In this document: positions 42,194 to 50,685 of the stretch, one piece after another
How positions within the stretch are numbered: the stretch's first letter is position 1
Layout: every line of letters starts with the position of its first letter
Source: Lentisphaerota bacterium
Lineage (GTDB): Bacteria > Verrucomicrobiota > Lentisphaeria > Victivallales > Victivallaceae
Assembly: GCA_015061625.1 (NCBI GenBank)
Contig: SUWG01000004.1
Coordinates: 62,001-126,000, forward strand
Direction: 5' to 3'
Length of the DNA: 64,000 nucleotides
Translations under genes and position numbers: made by a program
Notes under the pieces: model-generated
The model's database searches: none
Seen by the model: the letters and a program-made list of their open reading frames with translations, nothing else
Told to the model about the DNA's origin: nothing

Positions 42194-43075
42194 TCACTCA
42201 ATATTCTGTATTTGTTCGCGGATCTTTTCCATTTCCGCCTTGAAAGCCACCACCAGCACCGAAGCTCCGGCAACAGCCGCTTTATTTCCGAGAGTGGTTA
42301 TCTCTCTGAAAATCTCCTGCGCCAGAAAATCCATATTACGGCCGACCGCCTCCCCGGCATCAAGAAATGCCCGGAACTGCTGAAAATGGCTGGACAAACG
42401 GGTCAGTTCTTCTGTCACATCGCCTTTATCCACATAAAAAAGCACCTCTTTCAGCAAAGCCGGATCATCGGCAGTGACTGGCAATTTTTCCTCTGCAAGA
42501 CGGCTCATGATCCGTTGTTTGGCAAGCTCCGGATAGCCGGAAGTCATATCTGATAATTCCTTATGCCACTGTTCCAATTTTTCCAGACGGCTCAAAAGAT
42601 CTTTTTTAAGCGTTTCCCCCTCGATACTGCGCATACGCATAAAATCTTCCAACGCATTGCGCAAAGCGGTTTCAAACGCCACGGTCAACTCGGTCTGATC
42701 ATCCTCCTGCACCGGTTGAGTCACGACACCGGGAATGGTCAGTAAAGTTTCCACGGCCACTTCCGGAGCCATATTGGCCCGACTGCGGGCGGCATGACAT
42801 TCGCGGATCAACTTATCCAACAATGCCGAATCAACTTCCCAATGTGCAGATTGCCGGCTGGAAGTATTCAAGGCACAACGCACCTGTACCGAACCGCGGG
42901 AAATCGCCGCTGAAATCAACTTACGTCCATTGATTTCCATAGCCGCCAAATCCTGCGGCATGGAAAAACGCACTTCCAATTGTTTACGGTTTACAGATGA
43001 TATCTGTACAGTCACTCTGGTTCCATCGGCACAAACGCTCTCACCTTTGCCGAATCCGGTCATACTCAAAAGCAT
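42194..43075 (-). CDS. yicC: YicC family endoribonuclease
   Basis: 293 residues. N-terminal YicC domain opens MLLSMTGFGKGES and the C-terminal DUF1732 has GRNMDFLAQEIFREITTLGNKA, both signatures intact. YicC proteins are conserved RNases that cut single-stranded RNA and influence RNA decay. ATG 43075 follows GAGGAG; an ATG nine codons upstream lacks one. It starts one base after the stop of the lipoprotein gene. Confidence 0.92.
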   Translation of the reverse strand: MLLSMTGFGKGESVCADGTRVTVQISSVNRKQLEVRFSMPQDLAAMEINGRKLISAAISRGSVQVRCALNTSSRQSAHWEVDSALLDKLIRECHAARSRANMAPEVAVETLLTIPGVVTQPVQEDDQTELTVAFETALRNALEDFMRMRSIEGETLKKDLLSRLEKLEQWHKELSDMTSGYPELAKQRIMSRLAEEKLPVTADDPALLKEVLFYVDKGDVTEELTRLSSHFQQFRAFLDAGEAVGRNMDFLAQEIFREITTLGNKAAVAGASVLVVAFKAEMEKIREQIQNIE

Positions 43076-43076
43076 A

Positions 43077-43859
43077 TCAATTCTCCTCTGCGGCAGTTTC
43101 ACTTGCCGGCAAGGCTTCCAAACCCTGTTCCGGAGTCATGACGACTGCAACGACATATTCATCCAATTCGGTTTTATCCATAATTTGAACCAACCGGACA
43201 TTCCAGTTTTTCATTCCACGGTCAGCCAGACCGGCGAAGACGATGGCTTTACCATCATTCAACAGCCACACCAGAGAATACTGGATTTTTTCAGCGGCTC
43301 CACTGCGGAGTTTTTCAACATCCACCTCGTCAAGTTCGCCCTGCGGGTCAAAATTCAACTCAAACGCGGTTCGCATAAGATAGGGAAATGTAAAGCGCAC
43401 TGTATTGATATCCTCACTGGACATATCAGCATAAAAACCGTTATTTTGAGCATAACTTCTCGCCGCTCCGGCAGGAGCAAACAACACCGGAGTATGGCTG
43501 TCGTAATCGCGGATCAGTATCCGGTTGGGCTGCCAATCATCCATTCGCGGTCCGGAAACACCAAAGACCATATAGAGATCATCCCTGCCGGGAATGAGCC
43601 ATGTCACACAAATCTGCCGCAATTCAGTGGAAAGATGTTCTTTTACGTTATGGCCGCCGGCACTGCCCAACACCGGAGCGTGCAACAAAACCGGAGCATT
43701 GAAGCGGATAAAATTGATTTCTTCTGAAGTCAAATCTCCGCGATTATCCATAACATACTTTCTGGCCCGATCGATGGCTTGACTCTGATAATGAATATCA
43801 GAACGGCATCCGGCAACAAATCCGGCCACAACCAGCGCAAAAACGATCCTGTAAATCAT
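43077..43859 (-). CDS. Lipoprotein of unknown function
   Basis: 260 residues. Signal peptide with lipobox GFVAGC. The mature part has two similar halves: the phrases DLTSEEINFIRFNAPVL and DMSSEDINTVRFTFPYL, and VFGVSGPRMDDWQPNRILI and VFAGLADRGMKNWNVRLVQ, repeat about 115 residues apart. This suggests an internal duplication of a roughly 110-residue beta-rich domain. Family not recognised. ATG 43859 has AAGGAA nine bases upstream. First gene of the yicC-cysE-yggS-panE operon. Confidence 0.7.
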   Translation of the reverse strand: MIYRIVFALVVAGFVAGCRSDIHYQSQAIDRARKYVMDNRGDLTSEEINFIRFNAPVLLHAPVLGSAGGHNVKEHLSTELRQICVTWLIPGRDDLYMVFGVSGPRMDDWQPNRILIRDYDSHTPVLFAPAGAARSYAQNNGFYADMSSEDINTVRFTFPYLMRTAFELNFDPQGELDEVDVEKLRSGAAEKIQYSLVWLLNDGKAIVFAGLADRGMKNWNVRLVQIMDKTELDEYVVAVVMTPEQGLEALPASETAAEEN

Positions 43860-43905
43860 AATTTTCATTTCCTTGCTTATACACAAAACTGTTGTCTTTC
43901 ATATA

Positions 43906-43934
43906 AAGATATCATTTCCTTTTGAAAAGTTCAA
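43906..43934 (-). promoter_or_regulatory. Promoter of the lipoprotein-yicC-panE operon
   Basis: Minus strand TTGAAC (43929-43934), 17 bases, TATCTT (43906-43911). Confidence 0.6.
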
Positions 43935-43943
43935 TCTCTTCAG

Positions 43944-43971
43944 TTGATTTTTGAAAAAAAAAGACTATTTT
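43944..43971 (+). promoter_or_regulatory. Promoter of nadD-rsfS
   Basis: TTGATT (43944-43949), 16 bases, TATTTT (43966-43971), divergent from the lipoprotein promoter. Weaker than most in this window. Confidence 0.45.
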
Positions 43972-44005
43972 ATAGTAAAAAAACAGCATTCAGGATGATG
44001 AAACA

Positions 44006-44644
44006 GTGAAAAAAGTATTTTTCGGCGGCAGTTTTGATCCGCCGCATTACGGCCATCTCGGAGTTGCCAGAGCCGCTATATCTTCCGGCAGATGCGATGA
44101 AGTGGTGTGGTTTCCGGCGGCATCTCCACCACACAAGCTGCACACCCGGCGCGCTTCATTTGCCGACCGTTTCCACATGGTCGAATTACTCATTGCCGGA
44201 GAACCGGGCATGAGCGTTTCCGATTTTGAAAACCGGATCGCTCTTTCACCGTCTTATACGATAGATGTGCTGGAAAAGTTGACCGCTGAAACCGGAGAAA
44301 AATTCGGTCTTCTGATTGGCGGAGACAGTTTGCTTTCACTGCACACCTGGCACCGGGCAAAGGAACTGGTAAAAACGGTTGAATTGATCACCTATCCCAG
44401 AGCAAATTCCCCGGTTTCAGTCGAAAATTTGGAAAATTTCTGGGATAAAGATACCGCCAGAAAACTTTTCAACACTTTGCTTCCGGGAACTTTTTTTGAA
44501 ATATCTTCAACAGAAGTGAAAAATTCAATGGAAAAAAACGTATTCCGGCATCATATTATAGAGAAAGCAGTTTTTCCTGCTGAAATAGCTGATTATATCC
44601 GGAAAAAAGGACTTTACCCGACCGGAAACATTGAGAAAGGATAA
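44006..44644 (+). CDS. nadD: Nicotinate-nucleotide adenylyltransferase
   Basis: 212 residues, GTG start. FGGSFDPPHYGHLGVAR holds the (T/H)xGH nucleotidyl-transfer motif, and FEISSTEVKNSMEKN is the ISSTxIR-like motif. It makes deamido-NAD from nicotinate mononucleotide and ATP. AGGA precedes GTG by ten bases. It is followed two bases later by rsfS, the very common nadD-rsfS pair. Confidence 0.95.
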   Translation: MKKVFFGGSFDPPHYGHLGVARAAISSGRCDEVVWFPAASPPHKLHTRRASFADRFHMVELLIAGEPGMSVSDFENRIALSPSYTIDVLEKLTAETGEKFGLLIGGDSLLSLHTWHRAKELVKTVELITYPRANSPVSVENLENFWDKDTARKLFNTLLPGTFFEISSTEVKNSMEKNVFRHHIIEKAVFPAEIADYIRKKGLYPTGNIEKG

Positions 44645-44646
44645 TT

Positions 44647-45000
44647 ATGACGTTGGAAAAGACCAGAATGGAAAAAGCCGAAGAACTGGCGAATTTCTGC
44701 ATTCAGTGTGCAGAAGACAAAAAAGCCGAAAATCCGGTATTGATCAAATTGCCGGAAACTTCCGGTGTAGCGGATTACTTTGTCGTGCTTACCGCCAATT
44801 CTGAACCGCATTTGCAGGCTCTTGCCCATCACCTTGAGCGTCAGGTCAGAGATGTTTTCCAACAGCGGGTTCTTTCCGGAGATGACAACAATCCGGGCGG
44901 TTGGATACTGCTTGATTTCAATACAGTCATCGTTCATCTGATGCTTCCGGAAATACGGGACAAATATCAGTTGGAAAATCTCTGGGGCGGCAAACGCTGA
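44647..45000 (+). CDS. rsfS: Ribosome silencing factor RsfS
   Basis: 117 residues. KAENPVLIKLPETSGVADYFVVLTA and GWILLDFNTVIVHLMLPEIRDKYQLENLWG match the DUF143/RsfS family, which binds L14 and blocks subunit joining in starvation. AGGA-type ribosome site before ATG. Full length. Confidence 0.95.
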   Translation: MTLEKTRMEKAEELANFCIQCAEDKKAENPVLIKLPETSGVADYFVVLTANSEPHLQALAHHLERQVRDVFQQRVLSGDDNNPGGWILLDFNTVIVHLMLPEIRDKYQLENLWGGKR

Positions 45001-45022
45001 CAGCTGCGGAGCAAAAACGATC

Positions 45023-45664
45023 ATGAAACACTTCTCGCAATGGGACGAATATCAATGGGAAAATGAGATCCGCAGGCACGAAAACAATGTGGCCTGTTTT
45101 TTTCAGGATCTTGTTTATTGCCTTGATCTGCCCATTGGCGATGTATTGTTTGATCCCCTCGCCTCTCCGGCGGCAGAAACCAATACCGATCCGGTCAGTG
45201 CCAAACGCTCCAATGCTCTGCGTCAATGGATGAGTGAGCATGGCGAATTTGAAGACGGGGAAGATGACGATTATCAATCATCCGATGCCGAACCGCGGCA
45301 CCCGGTATGTTTTTCCTGTGTAGATGCCCTTGATGCGATGGCGGTGCAATGGAATCAATTTGCTGCAACGATTGAAAAAGAAAATATTTTTGAATTTGCC
45401 CTCGGCATAAATTGTGCATTCGGCAAACTGCTTGCCCGCACAGCAGACTTCACCGAACCGGGGGAAGAATGCACAACACCACTGTTGATAACGTTGGGCA
45501 AACGGGCGATCAACGATTTGGAAGATCTGGTTGACCGTCTTAAAGAATGCAGCAGCGTTTTCCCGGGAAATATGATTTTCTCTGATTTGGTGGCGCGCCT
45601 TGCTGTCGTGCGGGATCAATTAACAGCACAACTGCACACCCTGCGAACTGCCGCGAACCGGTAA
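45023..45664 (+). CDS. Hypothetical protein, 213 residues
   Basis: Starts MKHFSQWDEYQWENEIRRHE. Acidic with a linker FEDGEDDDYQSSDAEP (about 76-91) between a helical N-terminal part and a helical C-terminal part (LGKRAINDLEDLVDRLKECS, LVARLAVVRDQLTAQL). No signal peptide or membrane helix. It follows rsfS by 22 bases with a GGAG site and overlaps the converging remnant at 45616-46308 by 49 bases. Family not recognised; possibly a partner of RsfS/NadD by context only. Confidence 0.6.
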   Translation: MKHFSQWDEYQWENEIRRHENNVACFFQDLVYCLDLPIGDVLFDPLASPAAETNTDPVSAKRSNALRQWMSEHGEFEDGEDDDYQSSDAEPRHPVCFSCVDALDAMAVQWNQFAATIEKENIFEFALGINCAFGKLLARTADFTEPGEECTTPLLITLGKRAINDLEDLVDRLKECSSVFPGNMIFSDLVARLAVVRDQLTAQLHTLRTAANR

Positions 45665-46308
45665 AAATTCTTTCCGGGGTTGATCATTTGTGAATCAGAA
45701 AATTCCATAAAGAAATCAAAGAGCGGATTTGCCTGCCGGAAGTAAGCATAAGCCGTCTCGATCGATCTGCGGATACTGTCGCGCTTCCGGATCCGGCGCA
45801 CTTCTTCGGCAATAACGACGGCTTCGGCGGGTGATACATCATCGACGCTGTAAAGTTCTTTGAGTTTGGCGACCAGATATTCACCGTCCAATTCGTCATA
45901 TTGGGAAACAAAAGGCTTCATCATATCGACCAGCCTTTTAGTGCGCAACTCCATTTCCGGGTTGACGCTCTGCCGGCTTGACTTTCCATCATTTTGTGCT
46001 ATATTAGCGTTTGGATCGGTGATATTTCCGGATGAGACGTTATGAGCCCCGGTTTCTGTTTTTCTATCAGAGTAAAAATTTATCACCGATCTGTTTTTAT
46101 CGTTTTTCTGTAAAAATCAATACCGTACCCCATCCGTTCTTCCACTTGCTCTGGCAGCACGGTAAAGCACACTGGCAATATCATCATCGGTCAGGTGATG
46201 TACGAGCCATCCGCGCTGCCGGAGATAAAGCCGGATCCGGCTGATGAGCAGCTTGAACCAATTTGGGCGGTCAGGCTGATAGCCGGTGGCGACGAGAAAG
46301 AAAATGGC
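45616..46308 (-). pseudogene. Remnant gene with an in-frame TGA, truncated start
   Basis: Directly after the permease stop, the same frame stays open for 63 codons (ending HLTDDDIASVLYRAARASGR and RTDGVRY), is broken by TGA (46117-46119), and continues open for 166 codons (KNDKNRSVINFYSDRKTE ... VSPAEAVVIAEEVRRIRKRD ... FYRFAAVRRVCSCAVN) to a stop at 45616. No ATG exists in the first part and the GTG at 46086 has no ribosome site. So a gene that lost its 5' end and gained a nonsense codon fits best. The downstream part alone, from GTG 46086, is 156 residues and could still be made. Family not recognised. The remaining stretch has coding-like amino acid use. Confidence 0.4.
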
Positions 46309-47229
46309 TTAAAGACAGATGCCTGCAACGCCACACAAGCAAAGGAGCAACGCAACGATTTGCATTGCAGAACGTTTTTCATGTAAAAATATCACCGAAT
46401 AGAACTCAAATATAAGCAAACATGAACAAACCATAACCGGATAAGCAATTGCTCCGGCATCAATATCCGCTAAAATATTCATTCCCGGATAAAGAAAAAG
46501 AAAGGAAAAAATCAGATTGGAAAATCCTCCCAATGCCGCCATCCACCAAACCTTGTGATTTTTTAATTGCCCGATGATCAAGCCGGAAAAATTCCGCAAC
46601 TGCCGGATTCTGACCAGAATACACCCGAACAACAATCCGAGAGCAAATGCCGCAGTACGCCACATTGACGGTATAGAATCCGCTTCCGGAAAATAAGAGG
46701 GCAGATTGCTCAATATCTGGCAGACTCCCGTCGCCAGAAAAGCCAGCAATGCCGTAAATTTCCAATTCCCGAAGTTGCCGTTTTTTTCATCTTTGCCCCC
46801 AAACATTATCAAACTGGTAATGATCAGTAAAAAAGCAACTCCTCTAACCCAGCCGAGAGGTACACCGAAAAAAATAATACCAACGGCAAAGGGGAAAACA
46901 AATCCGGATTGAGTCACCGTCCAAACAATGCCATTCGGCCCTTTCTGCATAGCCTTGGACATGAATTCCAGTTGAAAATAATTCACTATACCGCAAAGCA
47001 CCAAAACGCCGAATCCGATCAGCCAGCCACTCAAGGCAGCCTGCGGAATACCCATAATGCAAGCAATAATGCCACTGCATAAAAACTCGATCCCGGTACA
47101 GATAAAGAGCAAACCGGTAACATCAATTCCTTCTTTAGGGGCTTTACCCATCAAATAACCAAAAACAGTCCATCCGGCGCCGACCATGACCATTGAACCG
47201 ACGCCCCAAAGCAACTCAAGATTATTCAT
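46309..47229 (-). CDS. DMT-type membrane transporter
   Basis: 306 residues, about ten hydrophobic helices with two similar halves, as in EamA/RhaT-type drug and metabolite carriers (GAGWTVFGYLMGKAPKEG; MQIVALLLCLCGVAGICL at the end). ATG 47229 is preferred over the TTG/ATG upstream. Substrate not predictable. It begins 25 bases after the antiporter gene and ends by TAA directly against the remnant gene, a likely rearrangement point. Confidence 0.72.
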   Translation of the reverse strand: MNNLELLWGVGSMVMVGAGWTVFGYLMGKAPKEGIDVTGLLFICTGIEFLCSGIIACIMGIPQAALSGWLIGFGVLVLCGIVNYFQLEFMSKAMQKGPNGIVWTVTQSGFVFPFAVGIIFFGVPLGWVRGVAFLLIITSLIMFGGKDEKNGNFGNWKFTALLAFLATGVCQILSNLPSYFPEADSIPSMWRTAAFALGLLFGCILVRIRQLRNFSGLIIGQLKNHKVWWMAALGGFSNLIFSFLFLYPGMNILADIDAGAIAYPVMVCSCLLIFEFYSVIFLHEKRSAMQIVALLLCLCGVAGICL

Positions 47230-47254
47230 AATCATCCCATTGGTTGAAAAAAGT

Positions 47255-48622
47255 TCAGAGCAAGTTATCCTCTTTTACCACGCCAGGTACCTGATAATCA
47301 GTTTCATCAAAACTCTTTTTATTGCAGGAAAGCACCACCCGCACCAAAGACGGGATAGGCAAGGTTGTCACAATAGAAAGAATGATGATCGCATTAAAAA
47401 AGTTTTCATTCAGCAATCCCAGATCTTTACCGATCGCCGCCGCCGCCAAAGTCGCAGACAACTGCGGCACTGTCATCAATCCGGCCGCCACGCCTTGAGC
47501 ATTGTTGAATCCGCACAACCGCATGGCAGCGTAACCGGAAACCATCTTACTGCCAATCAAACCGATGACCGTAAGAAGCACGATCATCCAACTGCCGGAG
47601 TTTTGAAATGCGGTAAAGTCAGTTTTCATACCGATCGAAACGAAAAGGAATGGAATCAAAAATCCATAACCGATACTTTCCATACGTTTGAAAAGCAGCA
47701 TATCACGCTGCTGAACCACCTGTGACAATCCCAAACCGGCAATAAATGCACCGACCACCAAGTTGATCCCCAGCAACTCACCGACGATCACGGTCGCAAG
47801 GATCACCAGCATAACAAAAGTGATCAACACATCCTCGCCCGGATGAAAATACTTGAGCAAAAACTTGCCGGAATAATAAACCAGCACCATGGAAATAACC
47901 AGATATGCCAGCACTATCGCCAGAAACACCGGAACAAAACTATTTCCCAGAAAATCACTATTCATGTGATCAAAAATTGAAAGTGTACTGTTTACCACCG
48001 AATGGGATATCTGTATCGACTTGCGGTGCAACTGCACACTGACTGCCAGCAACACGATACTGGCAATGTCGGTGATCACCGTGGAAATCAACACCGCCGC
48101 TCCGAAACGGGTCTTACTCAATTTCAATTCCCGCATGACCGGAAAAACGATACCGACCGAGTGCGAAGCAAACAATGATGCATAAAGCAATTTACCGGCC
48201 AGATCTTCCGGTTGAAAATACCAGTAAACCCAATATCCGGCAACCGCCGGGATCAAAAAAGTGAAAATACTCAACGTAATCACCGGAGACCTCACCGATT
48301 TGATCAACTTGAAGTCGGCCTCCATACCAGCCAACGCCATCAACAACATCAAACCGAGCGACCCCAAAGAATTGATAATGACATTGAAACTTTCCGTCGT
48401 CTGCGCCGCAGTGGCCGCTTCATTGCCCGGAGTGCCTAAAAAACTTAATGCGTTTGACAAAATTCCGACCAGATCCACACCGATCCCGGTGGGTCCGATA
48501 AGCATACCGACAACCAGCAATGAAATAACCGTCGGGATTTTAAATTTTCTCAGTATAAACGGGATCAATCCCATCATACCGGTAAAAGCCAAAAACAATA
48601 TTAAAAAAGCACCGTCATTCAT
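47255..48622 (-). CDS. Kef-type cation:proton antiporter
   Basis: 455 residues, CPA2 Na+/H+ exchanger fold with 11 or 12 helices. Motifs: LISLLVVGMLIGPTGIGV (GxLxGP), FGAAVLISTVITDIASIVLLAV (the conserved Thr-Asp ion-site region; the second acidic residue is absent), and IGSKMVSGYAAMRL. No TrkA or RCK nucleotide domain is attached. It may expel Na+ or K+, and a Na+-type V-ATPase elsewhere in this window would fit. GGAG ten bases before ATG. Confidence 0.85.
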   Translation of the reverse strand: MNDGAFLILFLAFTGMMGLIPFILRKFKIPTVISLLVVGMLIGPTGIGVDLVGILSNALSFLGTPGNEAATAAQTTESFNVIINSLGSLGLMLLMALAGMEADFKLIKSVRSPVITLSIFTFLIPAVAGYWVYWYFQPEDLAGKLLYASLFASHSVGIVFPVMRELKLSKTRFGAAVLISTVITDIASIVLLAVSVQLHRKSIQISHSVVNSTLSIFDHMNSDFLGNSFVPVFLAIVLAYLVISMVLVYYSGKFLLKYFHPGEDVLITFVMLVILATVIVGELLGINLVVGAFIAGLGLSQVVQQRDMLLFKRMESIGYGFLIPFLFVSIGMKTDFTAFQNSGSWMIVLLTVIGLIGSKMVSGYAAMRLCGFNNAQGVAAGLMTVPQLSATLAAAAIGKDLGLLNENFFNAIIILSIVTTLPIPSLVRVVLSCNKKSFDETDYQVPGVVKEDNLL

Positions 48623-48665
48623 TGTTTCAAATCTCCGCAGGTTACTGACAAAATAAACTCCAATT

Positions 48666-48694
48666 AATATAGGACATCCTTATCACTTTTTCAA
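48666..48694 (-). promoter_or_regulatory. Promoter of the antiporter-permease transcript
   Basis: Minus strand TTGAAA (48689-48694), 17 bases, TATATT (48666-48671). Confidence 0.7.
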
Positions 48695-48744
48695 CCGGAT
48701 TTACCCGATAAAATTGATACTTCTGCAAAAAAACGATTATCAAA

Positions 48745-48773
48745 TTGTTTTTATACCATTTCCGGTGTATATT
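48745..48773 (+). promoter_or_regulatory. Promoter of the DEAD-box helicase gene
   Basis: TTGTTT (48745-48750), 17 bases, TATATT (48768-48773). The leader is about 42 bases. Confidence 0.65.
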
Positions 48774-48821
48774 ATGAAGATGATTATAGTTTTTTAACAA
48801 CAGTAAAGTGAATATTGCATA

Positions 48822-50528
48822 ATGAATGATCTGCCGGAATTCCGTGCGCTCGGCATTGCTGATGAATTCATCCCTGCCCTGATCGCAAAAAATTTTCAAT
48901 CCCCAAGTGCCATCCAGAGTTTGGCGATCCCGTTGCTCCTTTCCGGAGAAAAAGATCTCATCGGACAAGCCCTCACCGGCACCGGAAAAACAGCCGCATT
49001 CGGTCTGCCGGTCATTCAGACGATCACTCCCGGACAAAGCAAACCGCAGGCATTGATCCTCTCGCCGACCAGAGAATTATCCATTCAAATCGCCGACGAA
49101 TTACGTTCCCTCGCCGGAAACAAACCTCTGCGCATCGTGCCGCTTTACGGCGGACAACTTATCACGATCCAAATGGATGAGTTGAAACGCGGGGTTGATA
49201 TTGCCGTCGGCACCCCCGGCAGGATCATGGATCTTTACCGCCGGGGAAAAATCGCCCTCGATGCCTTGCAGTTCGCCATTCTCGACGAAGCCGACGAAAT
49301 GCTGGATATGGGATTTATTGATGATATCCGGGAAATTCTGGCATTGACCAATCCGGATAAAAGAATGTTGATGTTCAGCGCGACCATGCCGCCGGAAATC
49401 ATGGAGATCGCCGCTGAATTCATGCGTCCGGAATACGAGATCGCCCGCACCGGCAATGCCGGAGCGACCAACACCGACCTGACAGAACAATACTGGCATG
49501 AAGTCAAAAGAGAACATAAACTTCACGCCCTCACCCGGCTGATCGATGCCAACAGTGACCTCTATGCCATGGTATTCTGCCGTACCAGAGCCGATGTCGA
49601 TGAAGTCACCGAAAAACTGCACGCTCAAAATTACCGGGCGGAAGCTCTTCACGGTGAAATATCCCAGGCCCAGCGTCTGCGGGTCATCAATGGTTTCAAA
49701 AAACGCAAATTCCCGTTGCTGATAGCCACCGATGTCGCCGCCAGAGGCATTGACGTCAATGATCTTACTCATGTAATAAACTATTCTCTGCCGCAAAATT
49801 CAGAGATTTACATCCACCGCATCGGCCGTACCGGCCGGGCCGGAAGACACGGTGTTGCAGTATCATTCGTCACTCCGGGCGAAAAACGGAAACTTAAATT
49901 CATTGAAAAAGATATCGGCAATGAAATTCCGCGCCGGGAATTACCCACTGTCGCCGATATCATCGAAAACAAAAAACAACTTTTTGCAGAAAATATCGCA
50001 CTTTTGCTGGAAACCGGCGAGGCTGAAGCATACCTCAATTTTGCCGAAGAACTCTGCACTCTGGGCAGTCATCCCGCAGAAGCTCTGGCGGCAATGCTCA
50101 AAATGCACTTTAAAAATGAGTTGCTTGCCGAAAGTTACCAGCAATTCAGCACTCCGGAGAAAAAAGATCAGAGCAATATGAAAAAACTTTTGCTCTTTGC
50201 CGGCAGAGCCGACGGCATAACCGTACCGGAATTGCTCCGTGAAATCTGCGACCGTACCGGCATACGCAGTAATCAACTGGGCAAAATCATCTGCCGTGCC
50301 GATAAAACCTTTATCAATGCCGAACCTGCCGATGCAGAAAAAATCCTCAAGGCGTTTGCCAAAGATAAAGAATGGCGTTTCAAATACGATGAACCATTGG
50401 AAAAGCGCACCGGCAAGCCAAAGGAAAAATCCATCCCGCGCGGGGAAAAACCGCCCAAAAAGAAAAAAGTAAAAACTCACAAACCTTTGCGTGAAGAATT
50501 TTTCAAGTGGATCGCTGATTCCGAATAA
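48822..50528 (+). CDS. DEAD-box RNA helicase with DbpA-like RNA-binding domain
   Basis: 568 residues. All motifs are intact: Q motif (FQSPSAIQSLAIPLL), I ALTGTGKTAAF, Ia PTRELSIQ, II DEADEM, III SAT, V DVAARGID, VI HRIGRTGRAGR. A C-terminal domain (about 455-530, LFAGRADGITVPELLREICD) resembles the DbpA/CsdA RRM-like domain. The tail is Lys-rich (KEKSIPRGEKPPKKKKVK). It probably aids ribosome assembly or cold-shock mRNA unwinding. It is a single-gene transcript followed by a complex hairpin. Confidence 0.92.
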   Translation: MNDLPEFRALGIADEFIPALIAKNFQSPSAIQSLAIPLLLSGEKDLIGQALTGTGKTAAFGLPVIQTITPGQSKPQALILSPTRELSIQIADELRSLAGNKPLRIVPLYGGQLITIQMDELKRGVDIAVGTPGRIMDLYRRGKIALDALQFAILDEADEMLDMGFIDDIREILALTNPDKRMLMFSATMPPEIMEIAAEFMRPEYEIARTGNAGATNTDLTEQYWHEVKREHKLHALTRLIDANSDLYAMVFCRTRADVDEVTEKLHAQNYRAEALHGEISQAQRLRVINGFKKRKFPLLIATDVAARGIDVNDLTHVINYSLPQNSEIYIHRIGRTGRAGRHGVAVSFVTPGEKRKLKFIEKDIGNEIPRRELPTVADIIENKKQLFAENIALLLETGEAEAYLNFAEELCTLGSHPAEALAAMLKMHFKNELLAESYQQFSTPEKKDQSNMKKLLLFAGRADGITVPELLREICDRTGIRSNQLGKIICRADKTFINAEPADAEKILKAFAKDKEWRFKYDEPLEKRTGKPKEKSIPRGEKPPKKKKVKTHKPLREEFFKWIADSE

Positions 50529-50589
50529 TGTATTTGCGCCCACGGAACTGTTAAAGTTTTTATATGGCCCAAATCAATTTGATTTTCAG

Positions 50590-50678
50590 CCGTTAAATTT
50601 TCCCATGGAAACTTTTTCTCTTGCGGATGTTTTCTCCATCCATACGGAGAAAGAAAAATTTTAACGGTTATTGTTTTT
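50590..50678 (+). terminator. Long structured terminator after the helicase gene
   Basis: CCGTTAAATTTTCC (50590-50603) pairs with GAAAAATTTTAACGG (50653-50667) around an inner TCTCC-8-GGAGA hairpin. TTATTGTTTTTT follows. Longer and more layered than a plain terminator. Confidence 0.65.
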
Positions 50679-50685
50679 TGCGGAC

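Noticed and set aside
46117-46119. Selenocysteine at the in-frame TGA
   Set aside because: No candidate SECIS hairpin stood out downstream, the upstream half lacks a start codon, and no selenoprotein family fits; decay is simpler.
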